The translations under genes and the position numbers were made by a program. From Cunninghamia lanceolata (taxonomy: Eukaryota; Streptophyta; Pinopsida; Cupressales; Cupressaceae), in assembly GCA_027924645.1 (NCBI GenBank), contig BSBN01001225.1, positions 14,402,001 to 14,466,000 of the forward strand: a stretch of DNA of 64,000 nucleotides, read 5' to 3'. The notes beneath the pieces are model-generated. The model had not been told where the DNA came from, made no database searches, and saw only the letters and a list, made by a program, of their open reading frames with translations. Shown one piece after another: positions 23,841-35,681 of the stretch. Numbering within the stretch: the stretch's first letter is position 1; every line of letters begins with the position of its first letter.

Positions 23841-23998
23841 AAACAACCAATAAATGAATAAAAATGTTTTAGCCATCAATTTGGTCACGTTATAAATGAC
23901 TGACAATAAACTACTAATGGTCACGCGACCATGTTTGGTCATTTATAAGCAATTTTTAGTAGTTTTTTCAGTCATATATTGTTGTTTATGTACTAGTG
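23841..23998 (+). mobile_element. Right terminus of a CACTA transposon
   Basis: The sequence ends in TACTAGTG. On the minus strand this reads CACTAGTACATAAAC, a CACTA-type terminus. Just inside are two GGTCACG/GGTCAT-like motifs. At 23999 the sequence changes abruptly into the middle of a gypsy pol frame, as expected if the transposon inserted into pol. The matching left terminus was not found, so it is probably outside the window or decayed. Confidence 0.55.
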
Positions 23999-26000
23999 GA
24001 AGTGAGATCATTTCATGGATTAGCTAGTTTCTACCAGAAGTTCATCAGAAATTTTAGTTCAGTATGTAACCCTATGACAGAGACAATGAGAGGTGACAGA
24101 AAAGACTTTAAGTGGACATCAAGAGAAGATAAAAGTTTTGAATTGCTGAACCAAAAACCTATGTTGGCATTACTAGATTTCAACGAGGTATTTCAAGTAG
24201 ATTGTGATGCAAGTGGAAATGCAATAGGAGCAGTGTTAAGTTAAGAAGGCAGACCCATAGCATATTTCAGTGAGAAGTGAAAGGACAAGATATTCAATTT
24301 ATGATCAGGAGTTCTATGCCATAATTCAAGCCTTGAAGAAGTAGAGACATTATTTGTTGCCTAAGGAATTTGTGTTGTATACAGATCATAAAGCTTTACA
24401 ATATTTGAATAGTCAAGGAAAGTTCAATCAGAGACATATGAGATGGGTAGAGTTCATGCAGAGTTACACTTTTGTACTAAAAAATAGGATTTGAAAATCA
24501 AACAAAGTTGCAGATGCACTAAGTAGGAGAATAAATTTACTGACAAAGATGAGAGTTGAAGTGTTAGGATTTGAAGAATTGAAGAACATGTATGAGGAAG
24601 ATATTGATTTTGCAGAACCTTGGAAAGCATGTAAGGAACCTGTTGTGACAAATAGGAGTAAGTGGTTGGACTATTTCATTTAGGAGGATATGTTATTCAA
24701 AGGAAATCATTTTTGTATACCTAGGAGTTTAATTCGAGATAATTTAGTAAAAGAGAAGCACAATGGTGGATTGGCAGGACATTTTGGAATTGACAAGATA
24801 GTGGCTTTAGTAAGCGAAAATTACATTTGGCCTCAAATATATAAGGATGTTAGGAAGTTTTTGCAAAGTTGTAGAGTATGCCAAGTTACAAAAGGAAGTA
24901 GTCAGAATACTGGAGTGTACAAATCTTTGAAGTACCAGAGAGACCTTGGGAAGACATAATCATGGATTTCATATTGGGATTGTTGTAGACACAGAGAGGA
25001 CATGATTCTACATTTGTAGTGGTGGATATATTTTTAAAAATGGCACATTTCATACCTTGTAAGAAGACAATTGATGCAGGTCAGTTCAAAGAGATTATGA
25101 GATTACATGGATTACCTAACAACATAATTTCAGATAGAGATACAAGATTTCTTGGATATTTTTGGAGGACACTTTGGAAGAAGATGAAGACAGATTTGAA
25201 GTTCAGTTCAACATTTCATCCATAGACTAATGGACAGATAGAGGTAGTAAATAGGATTTTGGGTAACTTGTTGAGATGCTTGGTTGGAGAGAAGGTAGGA
25301 AATTGGGATTTGATTCTAACACAAGTACAGTTTGCATATAAGAGTCTGGTGAATATAAGCATCGGAAAGACACCATTTGAGATTGTAAGAGGAACTAATT
25401 GTAGAGGAGTAGTAGAATTGAGAGATATCAGCATGAAGGACAAGAGGAGTACAAAAGTAGAAGAATTTTTAGGACACATGGAGATAGTACAAAATTAGGT
25501 TAAGAAGAATTTAGAAGAGATGAACAATAAGTATAAGGAGCAAGCAAATGAGAAGAGAAGACACAAAGAATTTTTAGTTGGAGATGAAGTGATGGTACAC
25601 CTGAGAAAAGAAATATTTCTAGTAGGGACATATAACAAGTTGAAGATGAAGAAGTTTGGACCATGTAGGCTACTTAGAAAGTTTGATTCAGGAAATGCAT
25701 ATGAAGTGGAGTTACTAGAGGCCTTGGGTATATCACCTATTCTCAACATTGCAGACCTATATCAATATCATGAAGCAGAGTTCAATGACAGCATTGAATA
25801 CCATTTGAAGAAGCAGTTACCATAACAAGCACCAGAATAGATCAAAGACATTTTGGACAACAGAATTAGATGTAGCACTAGAGGCAAGCAATACAAATAA
25901 TATATTGTGAAGTGGAAAGGCAAACCGAAAGAAGACTCATCTTGGATTTCTCAGACTAAGGTGGACTGTCTTGGTTTTCCTCTAGCCCCAACAAAGTGAG
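23999..26000 (+). pseudogene. Element L: chromovirus (Ty3/gypsy) pol remnant with chromodomain
   Basis: The frame enters at the end of reverse transcriptase (VRSFHGLASFYQKFIRNFS). It continues through RNase H (QVDCDASGNAIGAVLS; LYTDHKALQYL), the H2C2 zinc-binding integrase domain (HNGGLAGHFGIDK then CRVCQ), the integrase core ([18 protein letters not shown] with the catalytic Glu) and the post-integrase region ([20 protein letters not shown]). It ends in a chromodomain-like segment (YIVKWKGKPKEDSSW, about 25900-25945). This domain order defines chromoviruses. Stops (for example 24242, 24682, 24988, 25223) and at least one frameshift near 24280 inactivate it. Many stops fall where the family has Gln or Trp. 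Gag, protease and most of RT are missing because the CACTA end cuts the element at 23998. Confidence 0.85.
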
Positions 26001-26030
26001 GGACTCACTTTTTCAACAACCCCAGGTGTC

Positions 26031-26835
26031 TGATGTAGGAGCATCCCTAGTTCAAGAGCAATCTTGCATCAACCAAAAATATTTGCATTTCATTTTGTTT
26101 CTTTCATTTTCCCAGTTTAGTGCAGTCAATAGCAATTTCTATATTTTGGTTTGCATTCTACCATAGTTTCATTTCAAACCTTACGGAGTTGGACTTAGCA
26201 TCTAGACATCTTCATGCACATCATATCCAAAATTTAGATCATTCAGATCAGTTTTTGAAAAGATATCGCTATCAAAAGATTGACTATTTTCTCAGAATAG
26301 AGCATCCTGACAGTCTCAGACAACCAGCTAAGGGAGAAGACTTGCAGAGCTAAAAGACACATCATTCAAGATAATTTGGGTCTTGGCTGATCTTCCCTAA
26401 GATCCGCATGTTGTTTCATTCACTTGTGGAGGAATTTCATATGTTTTGGGCCAACCTATCCATGTACACATGTTACATCTCTTTCATTGGAGTTTGTAAT
26501 CTATTTGGCCAACTCGGAGGAATCTTGTGATACAGAGATGATATATAATCACGTAATAGATGCCTAGGAAAGTAGTGAATCATAATATGAAGTTGTAATC
26601 TTAGGATTTTGTTTTGTAAAGTGCTTCAAGTTATAACTTGTGCATATATTGTAGCTAGAGAATCAAGCCTATTAGCCCTAATCTGTAAGCCCGCATGTTG
26701 CCAACATGTTTGTATTTTGAAACTATGATATACTGAATAAGTGAATCTACATTTGCATTCTATAATTGAGTTGCTTCCGTTGTGTTTACTCTTGTTGTAT
26801 GGTCTGGATTATTTACTTTATGGACCCTCCTAACA
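26031..26835 (+). repeat. Element L 3' LTR
   Basis: The LTR begins TGATGTAGGAGCATCC, about 30 bp after the chromodomain stop, and ends most plausibly at CTCCTAACA (26835). No 5' partner is in the window, so the right border is tentative. The first 48 bp match, on the other strand, the right end of solo LTR G (about 41411-41458). Confidence 0.6.
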
Positions 26836-26849
26836 GTGACTGCACCAAA

Positions 26850-29318
26850 TATGAGGTTGAGGGGAGTCCTCATGTACTTCTATAATGGGAGAGATTAGAG
26901 GACTTTGCAATATTTGTTCTCCTCTATTCAGTTGGTATGTCACATCCTCTCCTATGACTTTCTCACCTTCTTGTGTTTTCTCTGTAACTTCTTGTACTAG
27001 AGGAGAAGGTGGAACAACAAAATTTGGATGATCAAGGGAAGGTTTCTTCTTTGATGGAGACTCAACCTTATCTCCTTCCTTCTACTCATCTTGAATATTA
27101 GGTTTCTGAAATGTAAAGAGAGTAGAGAGTTGTCCAAGAGTAACTTTAGTAGGAATAATTTGCATTATAGGAGTAACTCCTAACCCTACTACCACTCCTA
27201 TATTAGCAGCATCATATGTGATTTTAGCCTTGAGTAAGGCTGCTTGTAATTGCTCCTAGGTCACATCACCCTTGGTTCCCCTCATCGTCTCTTTTCTTAT
27301 TTCTTTTTTGTTCTTCTTGTAGACCTTATGGTCTAAGGAAGACTCTTCTCCTTATTTCCTTTTCTTTTCTCTTTTCTCTTTTCCCTTACCCAAATATGCA
27401 ATCTTGGAGTCTAACCAAGAGAAACTAAGATCTAGTAAACCTTTGCTTATAGATTTACTAGATAAATCTTCTTTCAATGACCAATCTATACTTGGGATTG
27501 GGTCATTGTCTACCCTTTTTAGGGCATACACTAGGTTAAGGATTTGACTATCATCAAAAAGTTTTGGAGGAATTTCCTCCTTGATCTTGAAAGATTTCAT
27601 TTGAAAGGTAGGTAATCTACAATAACTTTTCTTTTTGACTTCAAAATCATCCTTGCAATTTGCCCAGAAATCTTCCAATATTGGCTCATGATCATGAATT
27701 GATCCCAATAACTTCTTAATTTTTCCACTTGGATAAAAATTTGGCCTAGAGTAATAAGGTTTGAAGTTCATTGATGAAAATTATTCATTAGAGGCCTTAG
27801 CAGAAGTAATATTTGAACACGAATAAAATCACAAATTAAAAGGAAATTGAACCCCTGGCTTATGCTTGTCTTGTAGTTTCAGATGCACCTCAATAATTTT
27901 TATTAGAAATGAAGGTGAAAAACTATAGAATGAAAATCTAATTTAAACTATTATAAATCCAGTTGAGAACCAAATAGAGATCATAGGAAATCAAATCAGC
28001 GATACAAAAAAATAAAGGAACATAAAAACTAAACACATAACACAATGTTTATGTGGAGAAACCCTTTCAGGAGAAAACTCCACACAAGAAGAGATGCACC
28101 AGTCTATATTAACTTCAATACAGTTTACAATACATCACTGAAAACCTCATCTTCAGTCTTCAATTTAGTAGCACCTATTTTTTCAATCACAACTCTCTAC
28201 CACACCCCAGTCATAATACAATGCCCTAATTAAAAGAGTGTTGTCATCTAGGACAAAAAACCCTAACATAACTTCTACCATAAAATCTATGACATAATGA
28301 TGAATGATGACTATAAAATTACAATATTTTACAAGGTAATTTTCTAAAAAAATTCTTTCGGGGGCACTTCCCCCAAATCGTAGCCAATCAATTACTAGGA
28401 TCCAAATGTGGTTGAAAGAAGACTGCTACTTGGTGAGTACATCTTCCCTTATGGAAATTTACAAATAACATTAGGAGTAATTAAATTACATATGATTTAC
28501 AAGGTTGATGGCACCTTAATCCTAACAATTCTCCTAGAGAATTCTTGCAATATTACCTTATCATTGCAACGTCCTGATAATAGATAAAGGGATCCAAAAA
28601 AATAGCCACTCTAATGTAAGTTGACCTGGGAAACTGGATGAACCATTGTCCCCATCCTCAAACCCTCTATAGACATCCTTGCATTCATATCTCCTATTAA
28701 TCTCCCAATAATAGCATAAATGAGAGTATCATTTACCCTTTTGAAATGTTTGGTAGCCTCCTTGAACTTTAGTTGATGATAAAAGTCCCATACCCTATTT
28801 TGTCCTGGTGCTTCTCCCATTACTCCTCTTGTTTCCAACCTAGGGAAATGAGCTTGTATGGATAACAGATATACAATATATGAATTCATGGTGAAATTTT
28901 TATCATTGATCATAGAGATGAGTTGGGCATGCAACCTATCAATAATCAATTGAGACCGATCAAAGAATTGTTGATTTTCAAAATCACATTGATAAATTAG
29001 AACATCCAATGCTAATAAATCCTAGAGTCAAGCTTCCCCATCACTCTATTCAATAGTGTGATCATGTCCCATCTTTTAGCTTGGAAATCTAACCTAGTTA
29101 GATTCTTTGGTATCTTGGTGACTGATTTCTCTCCTTATTCATCCAATATATATTCATGTGTCATGTGTTTTCCACTTTGTGTTCTCAAAGGCTGTTTGGG
29201 ATTCTTCCTTTGTTAGTCTGACTAACTACGCATGTTGGGGAAGGTCAAAATTCAATCTAATTATAGTTGAAGTAATAGCCAAGATTATATTGCCTCAAGT
29301 ATGTCATAAACCCTCTTG
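26850..29318 (-). pseudogene. Element J: unknown retroelement-like ORF, 3' portion
   Basis: Minus-strand blocks 29009-28611 (132 codons) and 27771-27352 (139 codons) have protein-like composition. A Pro/Ser/Glu-rich tail runs to about 26850. The upstream part is separated by copia element D. Reading minus strand from 49251 across the GTCCCC duplication into 29318 keeps one frame (HAGD then KRVYDILEAI), so D split this ORF. The blocks are not all in one frame. The gap 27780-28530 looks like inserted non-coding sequence. I recognise no domain. Likely an additional ORF of a plant retroelement, but this is an inference. Confidence 0.45.
27780..28530. other. Non-coding insertion in element J, possibly LTR-derived
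   Basis: This stretch interrupts the minus-strand J frame. It contains TATGTGGAGAAACCC and GGAGAAAACTCC, motifs often seen in plant copia LTRs. On the minus strand it could start at 28529 with TGTTAGGATTAAGG. I could not find a clean opposite border or target duplication, so it is not called an element. Confidence 0.35.
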
Positions 29319-29323
29319 TCCCC

Positions 29324-29897
29324 TGTTAGGATTATTTTAGCGTTTCAATGGCAGACCAGAGAAATACCAATTAGCAATTATAATGCAGATTTAAATACAC
29401 ATAGAAATAGAAAAAATAACAGAAATTAATAAAAGAGATTTAACATGGTTCACCCAAAATGGGCTACATCCACAAACACAACCATCCAATATTATTATCT
29501 ATAAAAACTCGTGATTACAACTTCACAACCTTGTAGCTTAATACTGCTACTATGCTACATTACAATATCAACCATGACTCATAGCTTTTTGCCTTCTCTA
29601 GCCGCTTATTTATCAAGCCTTATGGTAGTTATACAAAGTGGGTTTTTACATGTCAACCAATAAAAAACTAATTGTCGACACATTTATTAAATATAGGCTA
29701 ATTTTTTCTTCGAGGCACTACCCCCAAGCCCCTAGCCAGGCGCACTACCCCTAGCAACCCCCGCACGAGGGGATTCGCCCCCTACACTCTCCCGTTAATT
29801 ATTCTAGGGGGAAATCATGGCTGGTAAAGTTACCAAAATTTACCTTGCTACATGTACCCACAACCCCTACAACATGATCAATTACCACATATTAACA
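29324..29897 (-). repeat. Element D 3' LTR
   Basis: This 574-bp copy matches 48704-49250. In plus orientation it begins TGTTAGGATTATTTTAG and ends CATATTAACA. The adjoining CTCCCACTT is the complement of the polypurine tract. Confidence 0.85.
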
Positions 29898-30040
29898 ATC
29901 TCCCACTTGGGGACTAATCAGGTTCCACCACATAACAACCTCCCACTTAGAGACTGACCCTTGAGCATCATTGTTGCACTTGTATCTCCCACTGGATTTT
30001 ATGCCTGGACTAGCTGGTTCCTCATTTCCAACATTATTAG

Positions 30041-31512
30041 TCAAGAAGGCCAACGGAAACTGATGAGGAAATTAGTTTCTCCTGTGTGACTTCCTTCATG
30101 AACATATTTGCATGATTTTCACTTGTGTGAATCTTCTCAAGCTTCAATTGACCATCCTCCAAAGTTGATCGGATGAAGTGGTACCTGAGTTGAATGTGCT
30201 TAGTCTTCGAATGAAGAGCTAAATTCTTTACAAGATGAATGGAACTCTAGCTATCAGTATACAATGGGCTATCATCCTATTGTTGGCCCAATCCCTCTAA
30301 AAAATGTTGCAGCCAAATCATCTCCTTGATAGATTTTGTAGCAGCTACATAATCAACTTTAGTGGTTGAAAGTGCAACAACCTTTTGCATTCTAGAAATC
30401 CAACTAAATATTGTTCCTCCTACAGTAAAATCATACCCTGTAGTGCTCTTCCTTCTTTATATATCACCCACCAGATCAAAACAAACATATCCTTTGAGAG
30501 TAGTGTTGGTTCCTCCAAAATAAAGTTGCTTTGTAGCAGTTCCTCTCAAATACCTAAGAATCCATTTTACCACAGTCTAATGTTCCATTCCCAGATTGCT
30601 CATATACCTGCTCACAACTCCAACATCATGTGCAATATCTGGCCTTGTGTATACCATTACATACATCAATTTGCCAACCGTTGATGCATATGGTATCTTA
30701 GAGATTTTGTCTTCCTCCTCTTGTGTCTTTGGACACATCTCCTTAGTCAATTTAAAATGACTAGGCAAAGGTTTACTAACCGCTTTTGCATTCTACATGT
30801 TAAATCTTTTCAACACCTTCTCTACATACTCACTTTATGACAAAAACTATTTTCTATTTTTCCTATCTCATGAGATCCTCATACCAAGGATTTGTTTTGT
30901 TGTACCCAAATCCTTCATAGCAAATGACTTTGCTATTTTTTTCTTAAGTTTACTAATATGTTGCATATTGGACCCGACAACATGCATGTCATCAACATAA
31001 AGTAGCAAGATAAATATAGTTGCCATTATCCAATCTTTTAAAGTAAACACAATAATTAGAATGACATCTATTGTAACCTTGTTCAGCCATAAACTTATCA
31101 AATTTCAAATACCATTGTCGGGGTGCTTTCTTTAGGCCATACAGACTCTTCTTTAACCTGCACACTAAGTTCTCCTTACCTTCTACCTCATATCCCTGTG
31201 GTTGTTGCATATAGATTTTTTCTTTCAAATCCCCATGGAGAAAAGTTGTTTTCACATCTAGTTGTTCAAGATGCAAGTCTTCCGTAACCACAATATTTAG
31301 AATAATTCTAATTGAAGTCATTTTTACAATTGGAGAAAATATCTCATCAAAGTCTCTACCTTTTTTCTATCCAAAGCCTTTTACCATGAGTCTGGCCTTA
31401 TATCTTTTCTTTCCTCCATCCTCTTCAACCTGTAAACCCATTTGTTTGGCAGTGCTCTTTTTCCTGCAAGTAATTGGACCAAGTCCCAAGTATGATTCTG
31501 CAGTAAGGAATC
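30041..31512 (-). pseudogene. Element D copia RT and RNase H (C-terminal pol)
   Basis: From 31512 downward the minus strand encodes the start of the copia RT domain (SLLQNHTWDLV, WVYRLK), then LKKSLYGLKKAPRQWYLKFD, and the catalytic YVDDM-type motif (LLLYVDDMHVVGSN). Next are YASTVGKLMYVMVYTRPDIA and a copia RNase H with STTGYDF and VALSTTKVDYVAATKS. The frame ends at the TGA near 30041. Several stops and frame changes are present. The upstream continuation of this frame lies beyond element C, at 45166. Confidence 0.85.
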
Positions 31513-32089
31513 TATTGGGACTCCTATTTTTCGTGCCTCAAAAATGCAAAATCTTGCCAAATCCATTAAATTTTCTTAAGGGGTCCTTATGCTTTACCCT
31601 AGTTCATGTCCCTAAAAACCCTAAAAATTGTCTAAGTTTAAAATATATTGTCTTGTTGGGATTTCAGGACCAAATTGCATTTCAGGATTTTGGGACCAAA
31701 GTGAATTTTTGGACTTTTTCCAAAAATCTTCTTGGACCCCCTAAATTTTCAAGACCAATTTGGAGATGCAAGAAATTGAGTTTTCAAATGATTTTTTGAG
31801 GAAAGGGCTAAGTTTTTCATGAAGTTTTAGGTCAAGCTTTCAGTTTTGACTATCGACACTTTTGGTCCCATCAAGATTTCAGGACCAAAGTGGATTTTTG
31901 GACTTTTCCCAAAAGTCCAAAGTTCCAAGTCCTCCTACCAAAGGCCCAGAAACATCCAGAAACGCACCAACAGCTCTCTGGATTGCCATCAATGTGAAGT
32001 GGGTGGATGAAAATGGTGTTATTAATGTAGTTGACAGGGTTGGTGGGGTTTTCCCTCCCATTTCATCATCAAATCCGAGTTGCAAGTGA

Positions 32090-32098
32090 TATAAAAGG
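32090..32098 (+). promoter_or_regulatory. Putative TATA box of element C LTR
   Basis: TATAAAAGG in the context GTTGCAAGTGA is conserved in the other LTR at 44262-44270. It is a good match to a plant TATA box and is probably the element promoter. Confidence 0.55.
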
Positions 32099-32547
32099 AA
32101 GATTGAAAAGATTATGTGCAATTGGGGTTGTGTAGAGAATGTCTCCATGATTGTTTGTATGTATTTAGGGTTTTGCTCTTATCACATTTGCTGATAAATT
32201 TATATTGGGCATTTGAAAATGTAACAACATTTTAAATATATTACAAGATTTGTAATTGTCATCTGTTCTTTACATTTGAATGCATGTAGTTCATTCTAGA
32301 TTACTAAGTATGTTTGAAACACAAAACCTGCAATCTGATATAGCATATGCTTAGATCAATTTTTCTTTGTTTCCTTTCCATTGTTTTCTTTCCTGTCACC
32401 TGTGACTCTATGGCCCAATTGGATTGGCACTGATCTTGGCTCCATCAGACCAATCTCATATCATTTAAAACAAACAAAGATTTACTAGTGGTTTAGGGGA
32501 AGAACCATCATTCCTATGCATGCATACTTGCACAATTTGTATCAACT

Positions 32548-34058
32548 TGTTGGCAAGAGACACTGCTATGTTGGATAATTGAGTGTTGTCATTGATGGAA
32601 ACAAGAAAAGAAACAAGGTTGGAACAGAGAGTTTGGTCTAATGAAAAAGACTTAGTCATATTGGCTAAGTATTGGCAATGTACAGGAGCAGCGACAGGAT
32701 AACAGTATTTAGATTGGCATTGGTCCACAATTGAAGACCAAGTTTTATGGTTCTGGTATGATGTTCCTAGCTCTCAGATGATCTTATATCCAAGATTTCA
32801 GCTTCTGATCAGTTCCGAAGGTATATCTTCAAATGGTCTAAGTCTGGTAGAATAAAATACAATGACAATTAAGGCATAACACACAATTGTTTTGGTTTGC
32901 ATTCCTCCGGTGTTTCATATCTTATTATATGCTTTTGATGTGTTGTAAATACTTATATGAACTGTCTAAATCTAAAGTTGTAAGATCTGAAGTCCACTGG
33001 AAAGATAGTTACAAGCTGTTGAGTATCGCTACAATGTTTGACAGAGTTTGACTGTGACAGATTCTAAGTTCTGATGCTCTGCATTTTTCTGCTAAAGAAT
33101 ATTTTGCTCTGTAGTTTTGAAGGTATGATTGGTGATGTCTGAGGAGTCCTTGATATGATTTTGAGCAAGCCCTATGGTTCGTAGTAAAAGATGTAGTCTG
33201 ACAGTTGAACTGAACCAGTAGTAGTCTGAGTTTGAGGATGATATGATAGTTTGATCAGTTCTATTGATTAGAACTTTATCCTAAGTGGTTCTATAGTTGG
33301 AGCCGACATATGGGAAGATGCTTCAAATGTTGTTTAGGTCTTCTATGTATTCTAATGCATGGATTTGGTCGACAAGCTACAAGTTTATTAACTATACACT
33401 TCATCTAAGTATGTCGACCTAATATGAAGATCTTAAGTATTGTGGATATATATATGGGATCGAATTTAGTGTTTGGTGTGCGTAATGCGAATGTAATGTA
33501 TCTGAAGAAGTATTGTGTGAATATGATTGATGCGAGTATCAAAATAGCAGAGCAGCGATAGAAGAACAGTGATAATGAAGACTCAGAATTCAGTATTTAG
33601 TTGCTAAATCACTGCACCCTGGCATACTTATAGATGTTGTTGCAGTATTCATATTCCTTATACAATTTCAATTGTACTTGGAAGTGAGCCTAGTTGCAAG
33701 CAATAAGTAGGGTTTAATAGCCCTCATTGTAATCTTTTTGGGTTTAGGGTTGTGGCAGTGAGCCTGCTAGACCTAGTTGTACTTCATGGCAGTGAGCTAG
33801 CATGTTCTAGGCCCGTGGAGTGACCAAGCCTGAACATCATCATTTGTAAAAGATTGCAATATATATTGAGAGCTAATCCTCTCCATGGTTTTTCTCTTTT
33901 CTTGGGTTTTTCACATAAAAATCTAGTGTCTATGTGTCATGTTTATGTGGCTTGTATTTATGTGGTTACTTTGCTTTCTAATTATTAAAGTTGCTATTTG
34001 GTTTAATTATTTAAATTTCAGAATACTCATTCACCCCCCTCCCTCTCAGTATTCAACA
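32548..34058 (+). repeat. Element B 5' LTR
   Basis: The 1511-bp copy starts TGTTGGCAAGAGAC and ends TATTCAACA. It is highly similar to 38207-39703. A TATA-like TATATATAT is at 33447-33455. Confidence 0.9.
33447..33455 (+). promoter_or_regulatory. Putative TATA box of element B LTR
   Basis: TATATATAT follows GTGGA and is also present, slightly longer, in the 3' LTR near 39105-39118. It occupies the same relative place as the TATA box of element A. Confidence 0.5.
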
Positions 34059-34060
34059 AC

Positions 34061-34072
34061 TGGTATCAAATC
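34061..34072 (+). other. Element B primer-binding site, mutated
   Basis: TGGTATCAAATC stands two bases after the 5' LTR and differs from the intact site of A (TGGTATCAGAGC) at two positions. Both changes are G-to-A, in line with the deamination pattern seen elsewhere. Confidence 0.75.
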
Positions 34073-34099
34073 CAAGTTCCTTGGAAGAATTCTAACAAC

Positions 34100-35091
34100 T
34101 TGAGGAAGATCTGGGGTAGTGTAATCATGGCAGGAAGAAGATTTGGAAATTATGAAAGCAACAAGGAACTAGAAGTAGCTCTTATTGTTCTTGAAAAATC
34201 CAAAGCAGAAATCAGGGATCTAAAAGCTAATATTCAAGAAGTTGATGAATGCATCCTAAAGCTAAGAGAGCAAGTTAGAAAATTCAAAGAGAAAAGCAAG
34301 GAGCTAAATGATCAATTAGATGAAGCACATGAGTTTCTGAATGGATTGACACATGAAGTTGAGAAGAAAGAAGAAATTGAAAGGCATCCGAATCAAATTG
34401 TTAAGGACAAATCAGAGGAATGTGAAAAAATGGCCAAGAAGTGCTACTTCTAAAATTTGATCTGGATGCAATTAAGAGATACGAAGAAAGGTTCAAGCTA
34501 AGTTCTGCAAATCTTGATGAGATGATTGCTAGTCATAGGAGTGTTGATGATATGAAAGGTTTGGGATTTGAGAAAGGAGAAAGTTCAAAATCGGGTCAAA
34601 CAAACACTGAGTTAAAGAAAAATAGAGGAAACCAATTTAGAAATCAAAGAAGAAGACCTAGAAGACCTCCGATCAGATAGCCAAATGCTCAAAGGTATTC
34701 ATCTTTCAATGGCCATTGTTTTAATTGCAATAGGTTTGGTCATAAAGCTACTCAGTGCAGGAGTAGAATAAAATGGAATCAAAATGTTTCATCATTCTCT
34801 GGTCAATGTTTCAATTGCAAGAAAATTGGTCACAAATCAAATGAATGTAGAAATTTGGTAAGGAATGGTTCCTACAATGCAAGGAATAGTCAATCATTCA
34901 ATGGAAAGTGTTTTTCTTGCAATAGATTTGGACATATGGATAATCAATGCAGATCAAATCCAATCAATAGAAGGAATCAAGGACAAAAGAATGTTGTGTG
35001 CTACAATTGCAACAAGTATGGACATATTACAAGAGTCCGCAGAAGCAAAAATGTGAAAAGAAACTACCTTACGGAAGAAAGGAAAACATAG
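34100..35091 (+). pseudogene. Element B Gag-like remnant: coiled coil plus four CCHC zinc knuckles
   Basis: The first block (34100-34453) is a strong Glu/Lys/Leu coiled coil. After one frameshift the second (34441-34680) carries the GLGFEKGESS motif and a basic stretch ending at an in-frame TAG (34678-34680). The same frame continues through four knuckles at about 34714-35050. The first three are intact CX2CX4HX4C. In the fourth the last Cys is Arg. As in A, the N-terminal capsid-like half of a copia Gag is missing and the coil follows the PBS leader almost at once. Function in the family: RNA binding and particle formation. Confidence 0.78.
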
Positions 35092-35681
35092 CAGAGGAAT
35101 GATAAGGGAAAAGAAAAGGTTGATCCGATTGAAACCAAGAAGGAAATGGGCAAGAATTAGATCAAGAAAGATGTGATTGAAGTCAAGGATGAATCTACAC
35201 CATCTTCTGGTGCAGATACTTCCTCCAGGAAGTAAATTGGGAGCTCTGGCTTAGGGGGAGTAGTGTTGAAAATCTGAAACCCCTAGCCAGATAGTTTGTA
35301 CTAGAATTCGGCACTTAGATATGACAAAAGGAATCACATGACAAATCCTTTGAAGCAAGTTCTGGAAGAAAAGGACCAATATCAAAAATTTGCAGAGTAA
35401 TCTAAGGTGTCTGTGGCTGTTAGGAAGGTGCTCAACAACATTTTGTAAGATGACATTAATGACACTTAAGTTTTGGCATGCGAAGGATAAAAGGAGTTGT
35501 ATCCAAAGGAAAAATCATTTTGCATTCCACACACTCAAGTGACTAAGACGAACCAAAGCAAGATTCAAAGCGACTATAGTATTCTCCAAAGGATTTCAAA
35601 CCAAGATCAAGGAAACCCTAATCCAGTGAAAGAGGTATTTAAAACTTGAAACCCTACTGTGAAAATTAAATTACTCTGGAA
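35092..35681 (+). other. Element B leader-like spacer before ORF2
   Basis: The spacer is non-coding on the plus strand and contains AAACCCTAATC and GAAACCCTACTG shortly before the ATG at 35682. AAACCCTAA-type words are common in 5' leaders of plant genes. It occupies the place where copia pol would be. Confidence 0.45.
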
